DNA of 64,000 bases from Macrotrachela quadricornifera (GCA_022393335.1 JAJEKB010021016.1:787156-851155), one strand, 5' to 3'. Counted from the first letter of the stretch, positions 43,903-54,559 are shown. Translations and numbers: made by a program. Notes: generated by a model not told the origin, from the letters alone.

Positions 43903-45095
43903 CTAACGAGCAGCTCCAATAGAATTTGGATATGCAACACCACCACTACCAGTTGAATTCTTGATTAAACAAGAATTCCATGGATTAAAAGTAAAAGCAA
44001 CACAAAATGTTAAGGTCAAACACCATGCACAACAGCTAGCAAAAGTATGTGGTCCATTACTTATTACATCATTTCCAGAATAATCCCAATTTGCTGTAAC
44101 TGTATAATTCGAACAAATATAAAATGCTAAAATAAACAATAATAATTCATCATTTTTATTTTTCAAAAGTGTCACTCTAATGATTTATACTTGTTGTAGT
44201 ACTAGTAGTTGTTGAAGTTGTAGTACTAGTAGTTGTTGAAGTTGTAGTACTAGTAGTTGTTGAAGTTGTAGTACTAGTAGTTGCTGAAGTTGTAGTTGTA
44301 GTCGTTGAAGTGGTTGTGCTTACAGTTGTACTGGTAGTTGATGTTGAAGATGTCGTGGTTACACTTGTCGTTGTATTAATTACAGTCAAAGCTTATATAA
44401 AAAGAATAAGATATAAAAGAAAAATAATAATTATTCTTTGTACTTGAAGTTGAAGATGATTTATTTATGGATGTAGTCAATATACCGATAGTAATAGCAG
44501 CAATGATTATCAGTAATGCTAATAGACCATATATTAATAGCATTAGTGAGCATAATGAAAGGCCACAATATTTTCTTTTTTGTTTTTTTTTAAAATTTGT
44601 ATTTGTTAGAGATGAATCTTTTTGTTTTTTAAAGATGTATGATGATTCAAGGAATGGATTTATACGATTGATATTCTTTTTGTTTGGTTTAATATTACTG
44701 ATTGATATTATACTTTGTTCATTTAGTATATTGTGACAACTGGAGTTATGTTCATTGTTACTACTCATACTTTTTGTGTTACTTGGAATACGAGAATGTA
44801 TAAAATGCTGTTGGTTATAAAGATTATATTCCTATAAATATTTTAATTAAGTTTAAAATATATTTTTCATGATTATTATTTATATACATTTTGTGGTATA
44901 ATATTACTTTGAGGCTGCGCAATGAGAGATGAAGATGATGCAGTTTGAAGCTAAAAAAAAAACGAACATTTAAAATAAACATATAATTCAATATGATTTT
45001 ACATGGTTTTTTCGAATATTTGGTTTTGATGATAATGGTGAATGTATAGATACATGAATAACATGTTTGCTTTTCTTTCGATTGATCTTATTCAT
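43903..45095 (-). CDS. Type II membrane protein with Thr-rich stalk and PAN/apple-like head, 5 exons
   Basis: Exons (minus) 45095-45003, 44950-44888, 44831-44444, 44391-44191 and 44126-43903 give 322 residues with consistent phases. Residues 1-140 are polar and basic (ends KKKQKRKY), a cytosolic tail. About 142-174 is one strong membrane helix (LCSLMLLIYGLLALLIIIAA). Exon 4 is a stalk of about 65 residues, nearly all Thr and Ser with TTTST repeats, a mucin-like O-glycosylation region. The C-terminal 75 residues hold six cysteines (YICSNY, ASCCAWC, TFCVAF, NSCLIK), the spacing of a PAN_4/apple-like binding domain. Orientation with the N-terminus inside follows from the basic flank. Its ligand is unknown. 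Start choice: the only ATG that reaches exon 2 in frame. All four introns are about 50-64 nt. Confidence 0.8.
44195..44300 (-). repeat. Thr-codon microsatellite in the stalk exon
   Basis: A 27-bp unit (GTTGTAGTACTAGTAGTTGTTGAA type on the plus strand) is repeated about four times almost exactly, encoding TTTSTTTST. It is a likely source of stalk-length variation. Confidence 0.7.
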
Positions 45096-45827
45096 ACTTG
45101 CAAGTTATTGATGATATTTTAACTTAAATGCTATGTTTTAATATGAACAAAGATCAAATAATAAGAACAATATCTGATTACTACTGATTTTTAGCAGTTG
45201 AAATAATAAATAAATTTTTTTTTTCATACAAATGAAGCAATAGTAGTAGTTTTTTTTATTACCTCTAACAAAGAAAGAAAAAAATTCATTAAATGTAAAA
45301 TACTTTGTGGGTCAGCATTTTTTAAGAACATATGAAACCGTGTTAAGTAAGCAAAAGAAAAATAATATTATGCAAATAATATGAAAATATTGTTTAATGA
45401 TAATTCGTTAATGAATATTTCCATTTCAGAGAAATAATACCTATAATGTAGACATCTAAAATTCTTTTTCTTTTGATGGTATACAGAAAGAAACCATTTC
45501 AAAACTAATCATTTTTGAAAAATATACATAAAATGATATGTTGTTATAATAAAACTTTAATAATAAGTAAGAAAATTTGATTGAGGAGAAACATGATTTT
45601 ATTTGTTCAAGATTTGGAAATGAAAAGATAATCATTTGAATTATGTCTTAAACTAATATAAGTTAGGATAGGAAATTTGAAGCTCTATCCGAATATATAA
45701 TTACTTTTTCAAAAAAATAATTCTATAACAATAAAAATGGCGAAAACTTATTTTGATGATCTTCATTGTACTCCATTTATCTTAATGATATAAGAATCCA
45801 TTTTAATCGTAATTTAACTTGTGGTAG
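45096..45827. other. AT-rich intergenic DNA
   Basis: Nothing supported. It includes the promoter of the minus-strand membrane protein. Confidence 0.4.
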
Positions 45828-46955
45828 AAGTATTCGTTCTTCTGTTGCTAATAATGGAATTTATGGTTTTATAAACGGGAAGAGAAAGTATTAATCTATT
45901 TCTGAAAACAATACTTGATATTAAACCATGGATACAAGATCCATTTCTTGTACCTATTCCTTGGAGATTGATTACATTAAATTCAAAAAATTTAACAGTA
46001 GCTATTATGTGGAATGATAATGTTGTACATCCACACTCACCTATCACTAGTTCACTTCATGAAACTGTCGAATATTTAAAAAAATCTGGAATTTGAATTA
46101 TTGATTGGGAACCAGTTGATCATCAGAAAAGTTGAGTTTTAATTAATGCATTATATTATTGTAATGAAGCTGAAGAAGAACGAAATATTATGACTGAAGC
46201 AGGTGAACAACCTTTGTTTTTTCAACTTTTGGTAAAAATGTCGAACATTGCCTCTATTTTGGGATATTCGCCATGTTCTTTATTGTTATCATCTCATGTT
46301 TTCTAATCACCCAGCTTTTCTCTGTAGTTAAAGTTTTTGATGATTTTATGATACTATCTGACTATCTGTATAAATATAACCTAAAAAGCTTCATTTACAT
46401 GTTCGATCAGGAATTTCATTTTAGAAACTGTGGTATTTGATACTGTACTTTCGCCTCTTTTTAGTAGAAACAAATTAAATCATTGTTAGAGTCATGTACT
46501 CTAAGATACCATTAGATTTACTACCTTAATTTAATATTTTTGGATTGAATGAAAACAGTAAATAGTAAGCAATATTTATTAAAAGCCATTTCGATATTAA
46601 ATCTATCTCTGGATATAACCAATTTCTTTTGAAAGAATATTCATTTTTAAAATCATTCAAAACTTCAACTGTTAACATGGGAAGCAGTGACATATCAATG
46701 CATATATGTCTAGCTAAATTTTTCATTCTATGCTGTCATTCATGTGTTGAGCAATATTACAGTGCAATAAGTTTGAAAAAAAATTAGTATAATGGATTTC
46801 TCCAGTTCTTATGAGGTGAACCGTCTCATCTTGATTGTCTTTTAACACCTGTTGGTCTATCAGTAGCTCCTCAACATGGCACAGCTAAATGGTAGGGTTA
46901 TACTTCTATATGGAATCTTCTTGATTTTGCAGCTTTATTATTTATAAATTTAACA
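45828..46955 (+). pseudogene. Amidase-signature enzyme, dead and split
   Basis: GRSIRSSVANNGIYGF at 45822-45875 corresponds to the amidase-signature core 'GGSIRxPAxxNGxYGxKP'. After a deletion and frameshift, DIKPWIQDPFLVPIPWR and LTVAIMWNDNVVHPHSPI follow, as in fungal-type amidases. LHETVEYLKKSGI(stop)IIDWEP and EAEEERNIMTEAGEQPL extend to about 46215. About 570 bp of unrelated DNA intervenes. The C-terminal block LLTPVGLSVAPQHGTAKW then GYTSIWNLLDFAALL reappears at 46845-46950, matching 'PxxxxxAPxHxxxxYxxYTxxWNLLDxPA'. Multiple stops and the loss of the N-terminal Lys/Ser region show it is nonfunctional. Intact members hydrolyse small amides; the closest resemblance is fungal acetamidase-like, hinting at lateral origin before decay. 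Confidence 0.7.
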
Positions 46956-46961
46956 GCAGTA

Positions 46962-47374
46962 CCCAGGATTCACCAATTGGAAAATCAAGAAATTCAAGGA
47001 ATTCAAGAAAATCACGTAATTTGAGAAAATTTCTAGTTTCCTTGAATTCCTTGATTTCCTTGAATTCCGAGCCATTCTCGATAGTGAGGGTGAAGGCATC
47101 TTTCTTTTTAACAGATGTAGTGGAATTCAAGGAATTTAAGAAAATTAAGGAATTCAAGAACATTTCTAGAATTTCCTTGAATTTCTTGATTTCCTTGAAT
47201 TCCAAGGCATTCTCGATAGTGAGGGTGAAGGCATCTTTCTTTAAACAGATATAGTGGAATTCAAGGAATTGAAGAAAATTAAGAAGTTTAAGAAAAGGTT
47301 GCGGAACTTTCTTGAATATCTTTATGTTGTTGAATTCCTTATATTCCTAGAATTGCCAATTGGCGGATCCTGGG
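46962..47374. mobile_element. 413-bp MITE with TA duplication, ends in the dead amidase region
   Basis: Ends CCCAGGATTCACCAATTGG and CCAATTGGCGGATCCTGGG are inverted repeats flanked by TA at 46960-46961 and 47375-47376. Inside, palindromic AATTCAAGGAATTCAAGAA/TTCCTTGAATTCCTTG blocks alternate with two copies, 135 bp apart (47073 and 47208), of CATTCTCGATAGTGAGGG plus TGAAGGCATCTTTC. The overlapping plus and minus frames inside are repeat artefacts. It abuts the last preserved amidase block. Confidence 0.85.
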
Positions 47375-47993
47375 TATATCTCAAATTTAATTGAATATAA
47401 ACAAAATTAGAAAATAAAATCTTTTTTTTTTGTTTGCAATATAAATATGTAAAAAGTCGACTAGTTTGGTATGAAACTTGCTTAAAGCGAATATTGTGTC
47501 TTTTATGAAAAATTATTCATCCAATCTAAACGAAAATAAAAATGTCAACAACAAATATGATGTCACATTTTACTGTTCTTTATGTATTAAGGTAAGTTTC
47601 TATATACATAAATCAACGTGACGTTGTTAGAAGAAAAAAAAATATTTTCACCTTCTATTTTTTTTTTATTAGATATAGGTGAGTAGGTTAAAAATAAATT
47701 TTATCAACATAAGGATATACGATATGTTGTAATGATTATGGTCTTTAGAAAGACTATCCTACATTTTTATTCTTTATTCAAACGAGAATGTTTGACTGAA
47801 AAAAATAATCTGAATTATACCAAACATGTTGTCCTACGATATATGGATTAAGATAAATATATAATCGCTTTATAAACTTTCGTAAACGACAGAATATTAC
47901 ATTCATAATAAAAAGACAAAAAAAAAAGAGTCAAGTAAATATTTATTTTAATCTAATAATATTCGTGAACTATTTTAGATTTAAATTTTTATT
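47375..47993. other. AT-rich intergenic DNA
   Basis: Nothing but AT-rich spacer; an acceptor-like TATTTTAG at 47971-47978 suggests a 5' UTR intron of the next gene. Confidence 0.4.
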
Positions 47994-48810
47994 ATGTTTA
48001 TTATTTATTTTTTATTGTGCGTTATTCATTTTAATCCATCAATTGAAGATTCACAACGTCTTTTTGCCAGTGATTTTCGTGCACCAGAACCACCTAATTC
48101 TATTCTTGCCGAATATCAAGCTTCATTTGTTCAACATAAATGGGATGGAACTGGTATATCACATATTGTAGCTGGTACAATTTATGCTAATCTTAATGTA
48201 AGACGTCTTCGAATGGATATAACTTATAATGGTATTATTTCAAGTTCACTTTTTGATTATGCAAATCAGAATAGTGATACTACCGTTCCTAACTATATGT
48301 AAATAATTAATATATTAAATTAAAATTCTAAGAAAAATTTTATATTTTCTTTGTTTTTTATAGTTATAAATTAACACCAACAACAGCTACAACAGGTTCA
48401 TGTGAATATTATAATGTTACACCAGCTTATCCTTTATTTCCACCAAATATTCTAGTTGAATATCATGGTACTTTTACTGGACTTGTTACTGATGATCTTT
48501 TTTATGCCAATCAAGGACCATTACAAGCATGGGATATTTTAGTTGGTGAAACAAGTGTAACAGCTTATCTTGATAAGAATAATACATTAGTTAGGTAAAG
48601 AGAAATTATTCTTATTTAAAATTAAAATAATTTATATATATATATATATCTGTTGATAGAATGGATTTTTCATCACCATCACGTAGTACATTTACAACAA
48701 CACGTCTATTCAATATTTTACCCGGTGCACCACCTCAAAATCTTTTTTCAAATCCATGTCCAACAGGATTACCAACTTCAACTACATCAGGTGGTAGTCG
48801 AAATATATAA
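47994..48810 (+). CDS. Secreted protein of unknown function, 3 exons
   Basis: Exons 47994-48298, 48364-48594 and 48660-48810 join in phase to 228 residues. MFIIYFLLCVIHFNPSIEDS is a signal peptide. The mature chain (ILAEYQASFVQHKWDGTG, VRRLRMDITYNGIISSS, NILVEYHGTFTGLVTDDL, AYLDKNNTLVRMDFSSPSR) is strand-rich with alternating polar and hydrophobic residues, like proteins with a LolA/LppX half-barrel, which bind lipids; that comparison is a guess from pattern only. A Cys pair (GSCEYYN and NPCPTG) could form a disulfide, and the tail is Thr/Ser/Gly-rich. Introns are 65 nt each. There is no catalytic motif. Confidence 0.75.
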
Positions 48811-49685
48811 ACTGATATTATTTATCTTATCTATAAACTTTCTTAATATTAATTTTTAGTATATCATTGTAATATTTTTCCTTAAATAAATCTACTAAAA
48901 ATAATGACATATTTATACCATATCAAACTGGAAGACTCGATTCAATATTACTTGAATCAAATATTAAGTTTCTTTCATTTATAATATTTCGTGATATTCG
49001 GCACATTTTCATTTATAACATGGTCGAAATCATTTAAAGAATAGCGAATATCATCAAAACATGTTGACCGTTATTTTAACGAATAGCAATATTTAATATT
49101 AATTTTAATAAATCGGTATTCGTTAGACTAATGTGAAGAACATTATAGTACTATCTAGACAAGATACGTAGATCATATATTTCTCATATCAAGTTGAAAG
49201 AAAGTTTCTATTGAAGAATATTTTTCGAGAAGTAGAAACACGATCTATCTTATCTACTCTGATTGAAATAAAATGAAACAAGGATAAATATTTAATTGAA
49301 AGAATATCGAGATTAATATTTTTTTTTACTTTCAATAGTATGTAAAGCATTTATCGGAACTTGAAAAAGCTATTTTCAGTGTACATCCATACATATTTAC
49401 AATTTGATGTAATAAACAAACTAATATTTCAAGTTTTCTTATATGTTAAATTTTTTAGTAGTAGGAACTTTTAGAAATATTTGGTTCTAAATGAAATAGT
49501 AAAAAATATAAGTATCATTTTAGTTGTTATGTAAAATATGTGTTTTTTTGCATATTTTTATTTATCAATTAAAATATATGATAAAAGAATAAAGTTACAG
49601 CCAATAGAAATGAAAATATTAATATTCAATACTACGACTGTAATCATTATTTTCTATCATCGTTTAGTTGCCTTCACTTGAGTCC
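48811..49685. other. AT-rich intergenic DNA between convergent genes
   Basis: Short AT-rich frames only; no repeat or gene recognised. Confidence 0.45.
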
Positions 49686-50926
49686 TTAATATCTTTCTTC
49701 AGATGCGGGAGCACCTGTTGAAAATTCTTCTTCAGATCCAGGAGCACCTGTTGAAAATTCTTCTTCAGATCCAGGAGCACCTGTTGAGAGTTCTTCTTCG
49801 GATCCAGGAGCACCTGTTGAGAGTTCTTCTTCGGATCCAGGAGCACCTGTTGAGAGTTCTTCTTCGGATCCAGGAGCACCTGTTGAGAGTTCTTCTTCAG
49901 ATCCAGGAGCACCTGTTGAGAGTTCTTCTTCGGATCCAGGAGCACCTGTTGAGAGTTCCTCTTCGGATCCAGGAGCACCAGTTGAGAATTCTTCTACTGT
50001 AGTAAATTCTGTTTGTGGTTCTTCTGTAGTAGTAGATGCTTGTGTTTCGGGTGCTGGTGTAGTTGTAGATGCAGGCACAGCAGTTGTTGAGGGTCTATAT
50101 AAATTCAAAAAAAAAGTATCATTTTTTTACTAATTTCAAGATGAAAACTTTGGATACTCTTACTTTGTTGGACGTGCTGTAGTAGGTCTGGAGAAATTCA
50201 AGAAAAATATTAGTTTTTTACTTATTTCAAGATAAAGATACTCTTACTTTGGTGGACGTGCTGTAGTAGGTCTGTAGAAATTCAAGAAAAGTATTAGTTT
50301 TTTATTTATTTCAAGATGAAGATAGTCTTACTTTGGTGGATGTGTTGCAGTTGGTCTGTATAAATTTAAGAAAAGTATAAATTTTTCTATTTATTTCAAG
50401 ATGAAGAAAGTCTTACTTTGGTGGACGCCATCCTCCAATATGAGGTGGACGCCATCCTCCGATATGTGGTGGACGCCAGCCACCATGGTGATTGTGTGGT
50501 GGTCGCCAGATACCTATATGACCTGGATGTTCGGCATGATCATTGCTTCTATGTAGACAAAAAATTAAGAATAGTTAGTTGATGTATTTCGAATATGAAA
50601 AAATTTTTAATGTTCTTACTCTGATTCGCTGTGTTGTGGACGAGATGGAACTGATGGATGTTGACTAATCTCTTGCGAGCTATTGATGTATGTGAAATTA
50701 GCCTTTTGTCACAGAAAATAACTAAGGAAAACACTTACTCAGCACTATCACTATCCGAATGCGATCGATCTCCTGGTCGTGAACCAGGTTTGCGGCCGCC
50801 ATCTACAATAGAAGTTCATGCATTTTTATTAGTATTTGAAGCAAAATATATTATAAACTTACGAGGTCGGCCTGCAACGGCAACTACTAATAATAACACA
50901 AGTAAAAAACTAGTTTGCTTGAGCAT
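49686..50926 (-). CDS. Secreted low-complexity repeat protein with tandem 24-nt exons, 8 exons
   Basis: Exons (minus): 50926-50863, 50802-50739, 50679-50620, 50548-50417, 50355-50332, 50271-50248, 50187-50164 and 50094-49686; 801 nt, 266 residues, all junctions GT-AG and in phase. Exon 1 is a signal peptide (MLKQTSFLLVLLLVVAVAG). Exons 2-3 are polar (RPGDRSHSDSDSAE). Exon 4 has three GGWRPPHI-like repeats with His clusters. Exons 5-7 each encode one eight-residue unit, PTATHPPK, PTTARPPK and PTTARPTK. Exon 8 starts Thr-rich and ends in nine copies of STGAPGSEEE(L/F), a 33-bp tandem repeat, then ERY. The product is probably an extended, acidic, O-glycosylated extracellular or cuticle/mucus protein; no domain is recognised. 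Its length is likely variable between alleles because every segment is repetitive. Confidence 0.8.
49700..49985 (-). repeat. 33-bp coding tandem repeat, nine units
   Basis: Each unit encodes STGAPGSEEE plus L or F. The units are almost identical at DNA level. Both strands and several frames stay open, which creates false ORFs (49703-50002 plus, 49664-49978 minus). Confidence 0.95.
50164..50416 (-). repeat. 84-bp exon+intron tandem duplication, three units
   Basis: The 24-nt exons start exactly 84 bp apart (50355, 50271, 50187). Each is followed by a 60-nt intron (a 69-nt one after the last) of nearly the same sequence, from GTAAGA through a TTTCTTGAATTTC tract to AG. The intron before the first unit (50356-50416, 61 nt) is of the same family. 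Confidence 0.9.
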
Positions 50927-51885
50927 GTTTTAGTCAATCATAACTTTAATTTCGGATATCAATAGCTTTATATACTGCTAGGTTTAGTATGTTACTGTCA
51001 TTTGATACCAATGCAGATTTTTTCTAAAACCATCCTTATAAATTAAAAAAAATTGATATTTTGTGTGATTTTTCAATTAATTTTATGATACTCAAATATC
51101 AAAAAGGCTCAAATATTATTTTATATCAGATAAAAGGATTAGAGAATTTTGCTGATTGTTACACTTTTAGTGCATAGTTTATTTTTATTTTTAAATCAAA
51201 TGAAAGATTACTATAAATTTTTTACTATAGACACATTCGATTATTTTCTTGTCAGTACGTTAGCTGAATTGTGTGGGTTGATTTCAGTAAAATATAAGTT
51301 TAAATCATAACTCGAATATTTTACTAGTCATGAAATTTATTAGCATTAAACTTAATGATATGAACAATGATCTTATATCTTCGTCATTAGCAATATCAAA
51401 ATGTTAAAAAACAATTATATTGAATATTTATTCGTTATAATTTTCAGTACAACATGAAAGATAAACCATTTGATTGATTTTTGAATCATCAAAACAAAAC
51501 AAAAAAAAAAATAAGAAGCGAGAATGATTTTTTATGCGATCATTACTTTCGTTCTCTTACATATCTAATCTGAGTAATAATTTCGTTTGCCCTTGAGAAC
51601 AAAAAGGATAAAAAAAAAGAAAGGTTACACTAAAATGGTTATTCGTAAAATCAATTAAAACGAAGCTCTATTTAATATATTTTAAATATTATCTTAAATG
51701 AGGTGCTAAACAATGATAGAATTATTTAGTAATCCACAATTAATTATCATAATCATATGATTTTATGATAAAACATTACTTATGTTATATATTTCAATTA
51801 TTATTAAAAAATTCTTTTATAAAATTATATTCACTATTGATATAAAACTTCAATGAATACAATAAAATAAAATAAAATATTATTT
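50927..51885. other. AT-rich intergenic DNA
   Basis: The first 200 bp are the promoter side of the repeat-protein gene; TTTATATACTGCTAGG at about 50968 could be its TATA box. Nothing else. Confidence 0.4.
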
Positions 51886-52380
51886 TTAAATAAAAAATAA
51901 TGTCATTGGAACAGAATCATATCCAGTTTCTGGTAAATCTTTCATATAATTCGATTGACCAATTCCTAAGATAAAACCTGCTTTTTCATACATTCTAATT
52001 GCTTTTTTATTCGTACGTTCTGTTTGTAAATGAATATATTTATATCCACGTCTATGATACCATGCAATAATATTTTTTAATAAACTTGTACCAATACCAC
52101 GACCTTGTGCGGATTTTCTTACTCCAAATAATGTTATTAAAAGTCCACCACTTGATCCAATATTAAACATTAATGCACATCCAACACATATATCATTTTC
52201 ATGTGCACACCATATGTGATTTGCATTACGAATTGTTTCACGTAAATCACCATATGTAAAACTTTTTTGAAATAATGGATATAGAACATCTTCTAATTCC
52301 CATAATGGATAATTAAGATGATGAGTAATTTTAATTGGTGCTAAAAAATATGAAATTTGTTGACTGGATGAACGAAACAT
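51886..52380 (-). CDS. GNAT-family N-acetyltransferase
   Basis: A single exon, 164 codons from ATG 52380, the usual length for a one-domain GNAT. The acetyl-CoA pyrophosphate loop is RKSAQGRGIGTSLL (QGRGIG at 92-97), on the strand after GGLLITLFGV. The C-terminal half has YIHLQTERTNKKAIRMYEKA and GFILG, the 'N..A...YEK.GF' signature. The enzyme should acetylate an amine with acetyl-CoA in the cytosol; the substrate is unknown. The mid-domain CVGCALMFN strand is also typical. It is intronless and not overlapped by repeats. Bacterial or eukaryotic origin cannot be told from the motifs alone. Confidence 0.88.
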   Translation of the reverse strand: MFRSSSQQISYFLAPIKITHHLNYPLWELEDVLYPLFQKSFTYGDLRETIRNANHIWCAHENDICVGCALMFNIGSSGGLLITLFGVRKSAQGRGIGTSLLKNIIAWYHRRGYKYIHLQTERTNKKAIRMYEKAGFILGIGQSNYMKDLPETGYDSVPMTLFFI

Positions 52381-52900
52381 TATTATTACTGTTAAATAGT
52401 ATTCATAAAAAGAAATAACATATTCTTTATTGTGTTTCGATTTTCTTGTTTTTTTTTTATCCTTATACTGTATAGGTGATTTACATCACACATACAGTTA
52501 CGAATAATGAAGATTTTATATACATATGCTTTAGCAGTTAGAAAAACAAATTATTATGATTACTTTTTCACGTGGATAAAAAAAATAAATACTAAAAAAA
52601 TATTTTTTTGTGATTTACTTATCTTGCTTTTATAATAATTACAAAAAGAACAAATATTTAAGAAATTTCGGTATATAAATTATCCATAGTAAATAAAACT
52701 TTATTTTTATCAATATATATTGAAATATTTGCATAAAGTAGTTAATATTTAACATTTGGATTTGTTTCAATATAAAAAATTATTGAAATAAAATCATTAT
52801 TATTTTATAAAATATTTGTAAATAAAAGAGCTACTTATAATGATGTTATCGTAGATAAAAATCTATTTATTGATATGATATAACCTTGAAGTTTTTTTCG
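52381..52900. other. AT-rich intergenic DNA
   Basis: Promoter side of the acetyltransferase gene; no other feature seen. Confidence 0.4.
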
Positions 52901-53688
52901 GTATCAGTCGGATATGTCGACGTATTATATCTGAAAAATTGAAAACTAGCTATAGATATCTATTTAATATATTACAAAATGGAATGTTAAATACCAAATA
53001 AAAAATTAAAATGAAATCGGTCAAATCGATGAAAGTCTAATGAGAGGAAGAAGGAAATATAACCGTGGAAAACTGCTTCTAGGAGATGCAACTCTACGAT
53101 CAAGAAAAAATGATCCAAATGTTGTTAGAGGTCCTTGGGTTTTTGGGCTCGTTCAGATGGAAAAAAGGATTCAAGGTTGTTTCGTGTCTTTAAAAGAGAT
53201 GAATCCACCTTACGAGCAATTATGCAGCGAAATGTTGCCACTGGTTCTATCATTATGGCAGATGAATGGAAAGCATACAGTAATATTTCAAGGTGACTTG
53301 GCTTCAATTTTATCCATAGAATAGTTAATCATTCTAAAAGCTTCGTAAATCCGATTGATGGAACAAATACACAAAGAATTGAAGCAAATTGGGGTTAGAT
53401 GAAGACAAAATTGATTAAATCAATGAGAGAACCAAAGAAAATATATTACAGGATCATTCGCCTGAATACTGGTGGAGAGGAATCCATAATACAAACCCTT
53501 TTCTTGATATCATTGCTGAAATTCAACGTCCGAAGCCTTTACAATGAATTCTAAGACTTTCAACTTTTATCTTTTTTTTTAATTTTTAATTGCGTATTTA
53601 ACATTTGATTTAGTAATATATTAAATAGATATCTATAGCTGGTTTTCAATTTTTCAGACATAATACGTCGACATATCCGACTAATACT
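52901..53688 (+). mobile_element. Merlin/ISXO2-type element, internally deleted, about 110-bp inverted repeats
   Basis: The left arm 52901-53010 and right arm about 53570-53688 pair: TCAGTCGGATATGTCGACG / CGTCGACATATCCGACTAA, GAAAAATTGAAAAC / GTTTTCAATTTTTC, and AGATATCTATTTAATATATTA on both. Between them sits the C-terminal two thirds of an ISXO2-like transposase. Its 788-bp length and the missing N-terminal half show an internal deletion. The ends differ from those of the 11302-12676 element, so two Merlin families are represented. Confidence 0.8.
53012..53546 (+). pseudogene. ISXO2-like transposase fragment
   Basis: It starts in frame with GQIDESLMRGRRKYNRGKLL (first catalytic Asp in IDES), then VVRGPWVFGLVQMEK. 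After a frameshift come FKRDESTLRAIMQRNVATGS, IIMADEWKAYSNISR (second Asp), FNFIHRIVNHSKSFVNPIDG, TNTQRIEANWG (catalytic Glu) and a C-terminal WWRGIHNTNPFLDIIAEIQ. The DNA-binding N-terminus is absent. Two or more stops or shifts break it. Confidence 0.8.
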
Positions 53689-53691
53689 TGC

Positions 53692-54227
53692 TTAGACATA
53701 TTTAGGATTATATGCAGAGTTTCAGGCTTCTAAGTCTTGTATTTCGCCATAGCTCACCATTTCTTATATGCTAGGTGCATGTAACCTGTTAGCGGATGAT
53801 CCATCATAAATACCAGAAGATGCAGCATGAAAAGCTCTACAATCTACAATATAAACCTTATACTAATTGTGTCCTTCTCTATTTTGAAAATAATAGCAAA
53901 ACTCTATGAACTGCCCATCTCAGCATCGAGAATCGATTGCTCAGAAAACTGTTTATTTTGAAAGAAAAAGTGCATAATCAACATCCGCTTTATGTTGTAG
54001 CTTGTAAAGCTTTCACACTGCATCTTTTGGTATATTTTGTTTTATTATAATAAAATATTTTTGAGAATGAGAATATCAGATGCAAAATTCTTTCGTTTAT
54101 TATAAGTCACGTATTAAGTAGCGTATAAAAAATTGCATGTCACTCGCGTAAAAGAAATGATAGATTACGATAAAGTAGAAGACTTAGAATTCTGAAATTT
54201 TACATATAATCCTAAATATGTCTAAGC
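53692..54227. repeat. Nested palindromic MITE
   Basis: TGCTTAGACATATTTAGGAT at 53689-53708 is mirrored by ATCCTAAATATGTCTAAGCA ending about 54229. The repeats extend about 55 bp to TCTAAGTCTT/AAGACTTAGA. Inner arms AGAAGATGCAGCATGAAAAG (53818 on) and CACTGCATCTTTTGGTAT (about 54018-54035) are the same core as in the 14056-14930 element. No coding capacity. It directly adjoins the Merlin element. Confidence 0.7.
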
Positions 54228-54559
54228 ATTATAATAGAATACTTGAACTCAAACGGCGACTTTTAGAAGAATCGGTCGAAAAAACTTTTCTAGTGCCCTA
54301 TATACTTTAACTGGGCGTGATTGATGTTCAGATGTTCCATGTCCTTAGCAGAATAAAGTTGAATGCAAACCTGCAAGTAATTTCGTTCATAAAAAAAACT
54401 CATTTTATGATTTTTTCCCACCTATTATTGATTGGAATAGCATTTGAAATGGCGCTTTCTGTTGGATTTGACAATGGATCAGAAACATATCCAACTCCTT
54501 CAGATTGGAATGTATTCATCACCTAACTTCTGTTTCATTGTTGAGATGATGGATTCTAG

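Noticed and set aside
49664..50002. Open frames of 99-104 codons on both strands over the 33-bp repeat
   Set aside because: A 33-bp repeat without stops keeps several frames open. Only the frame that joins the upstream exons in phase (STGAPGSEEE) is supported.
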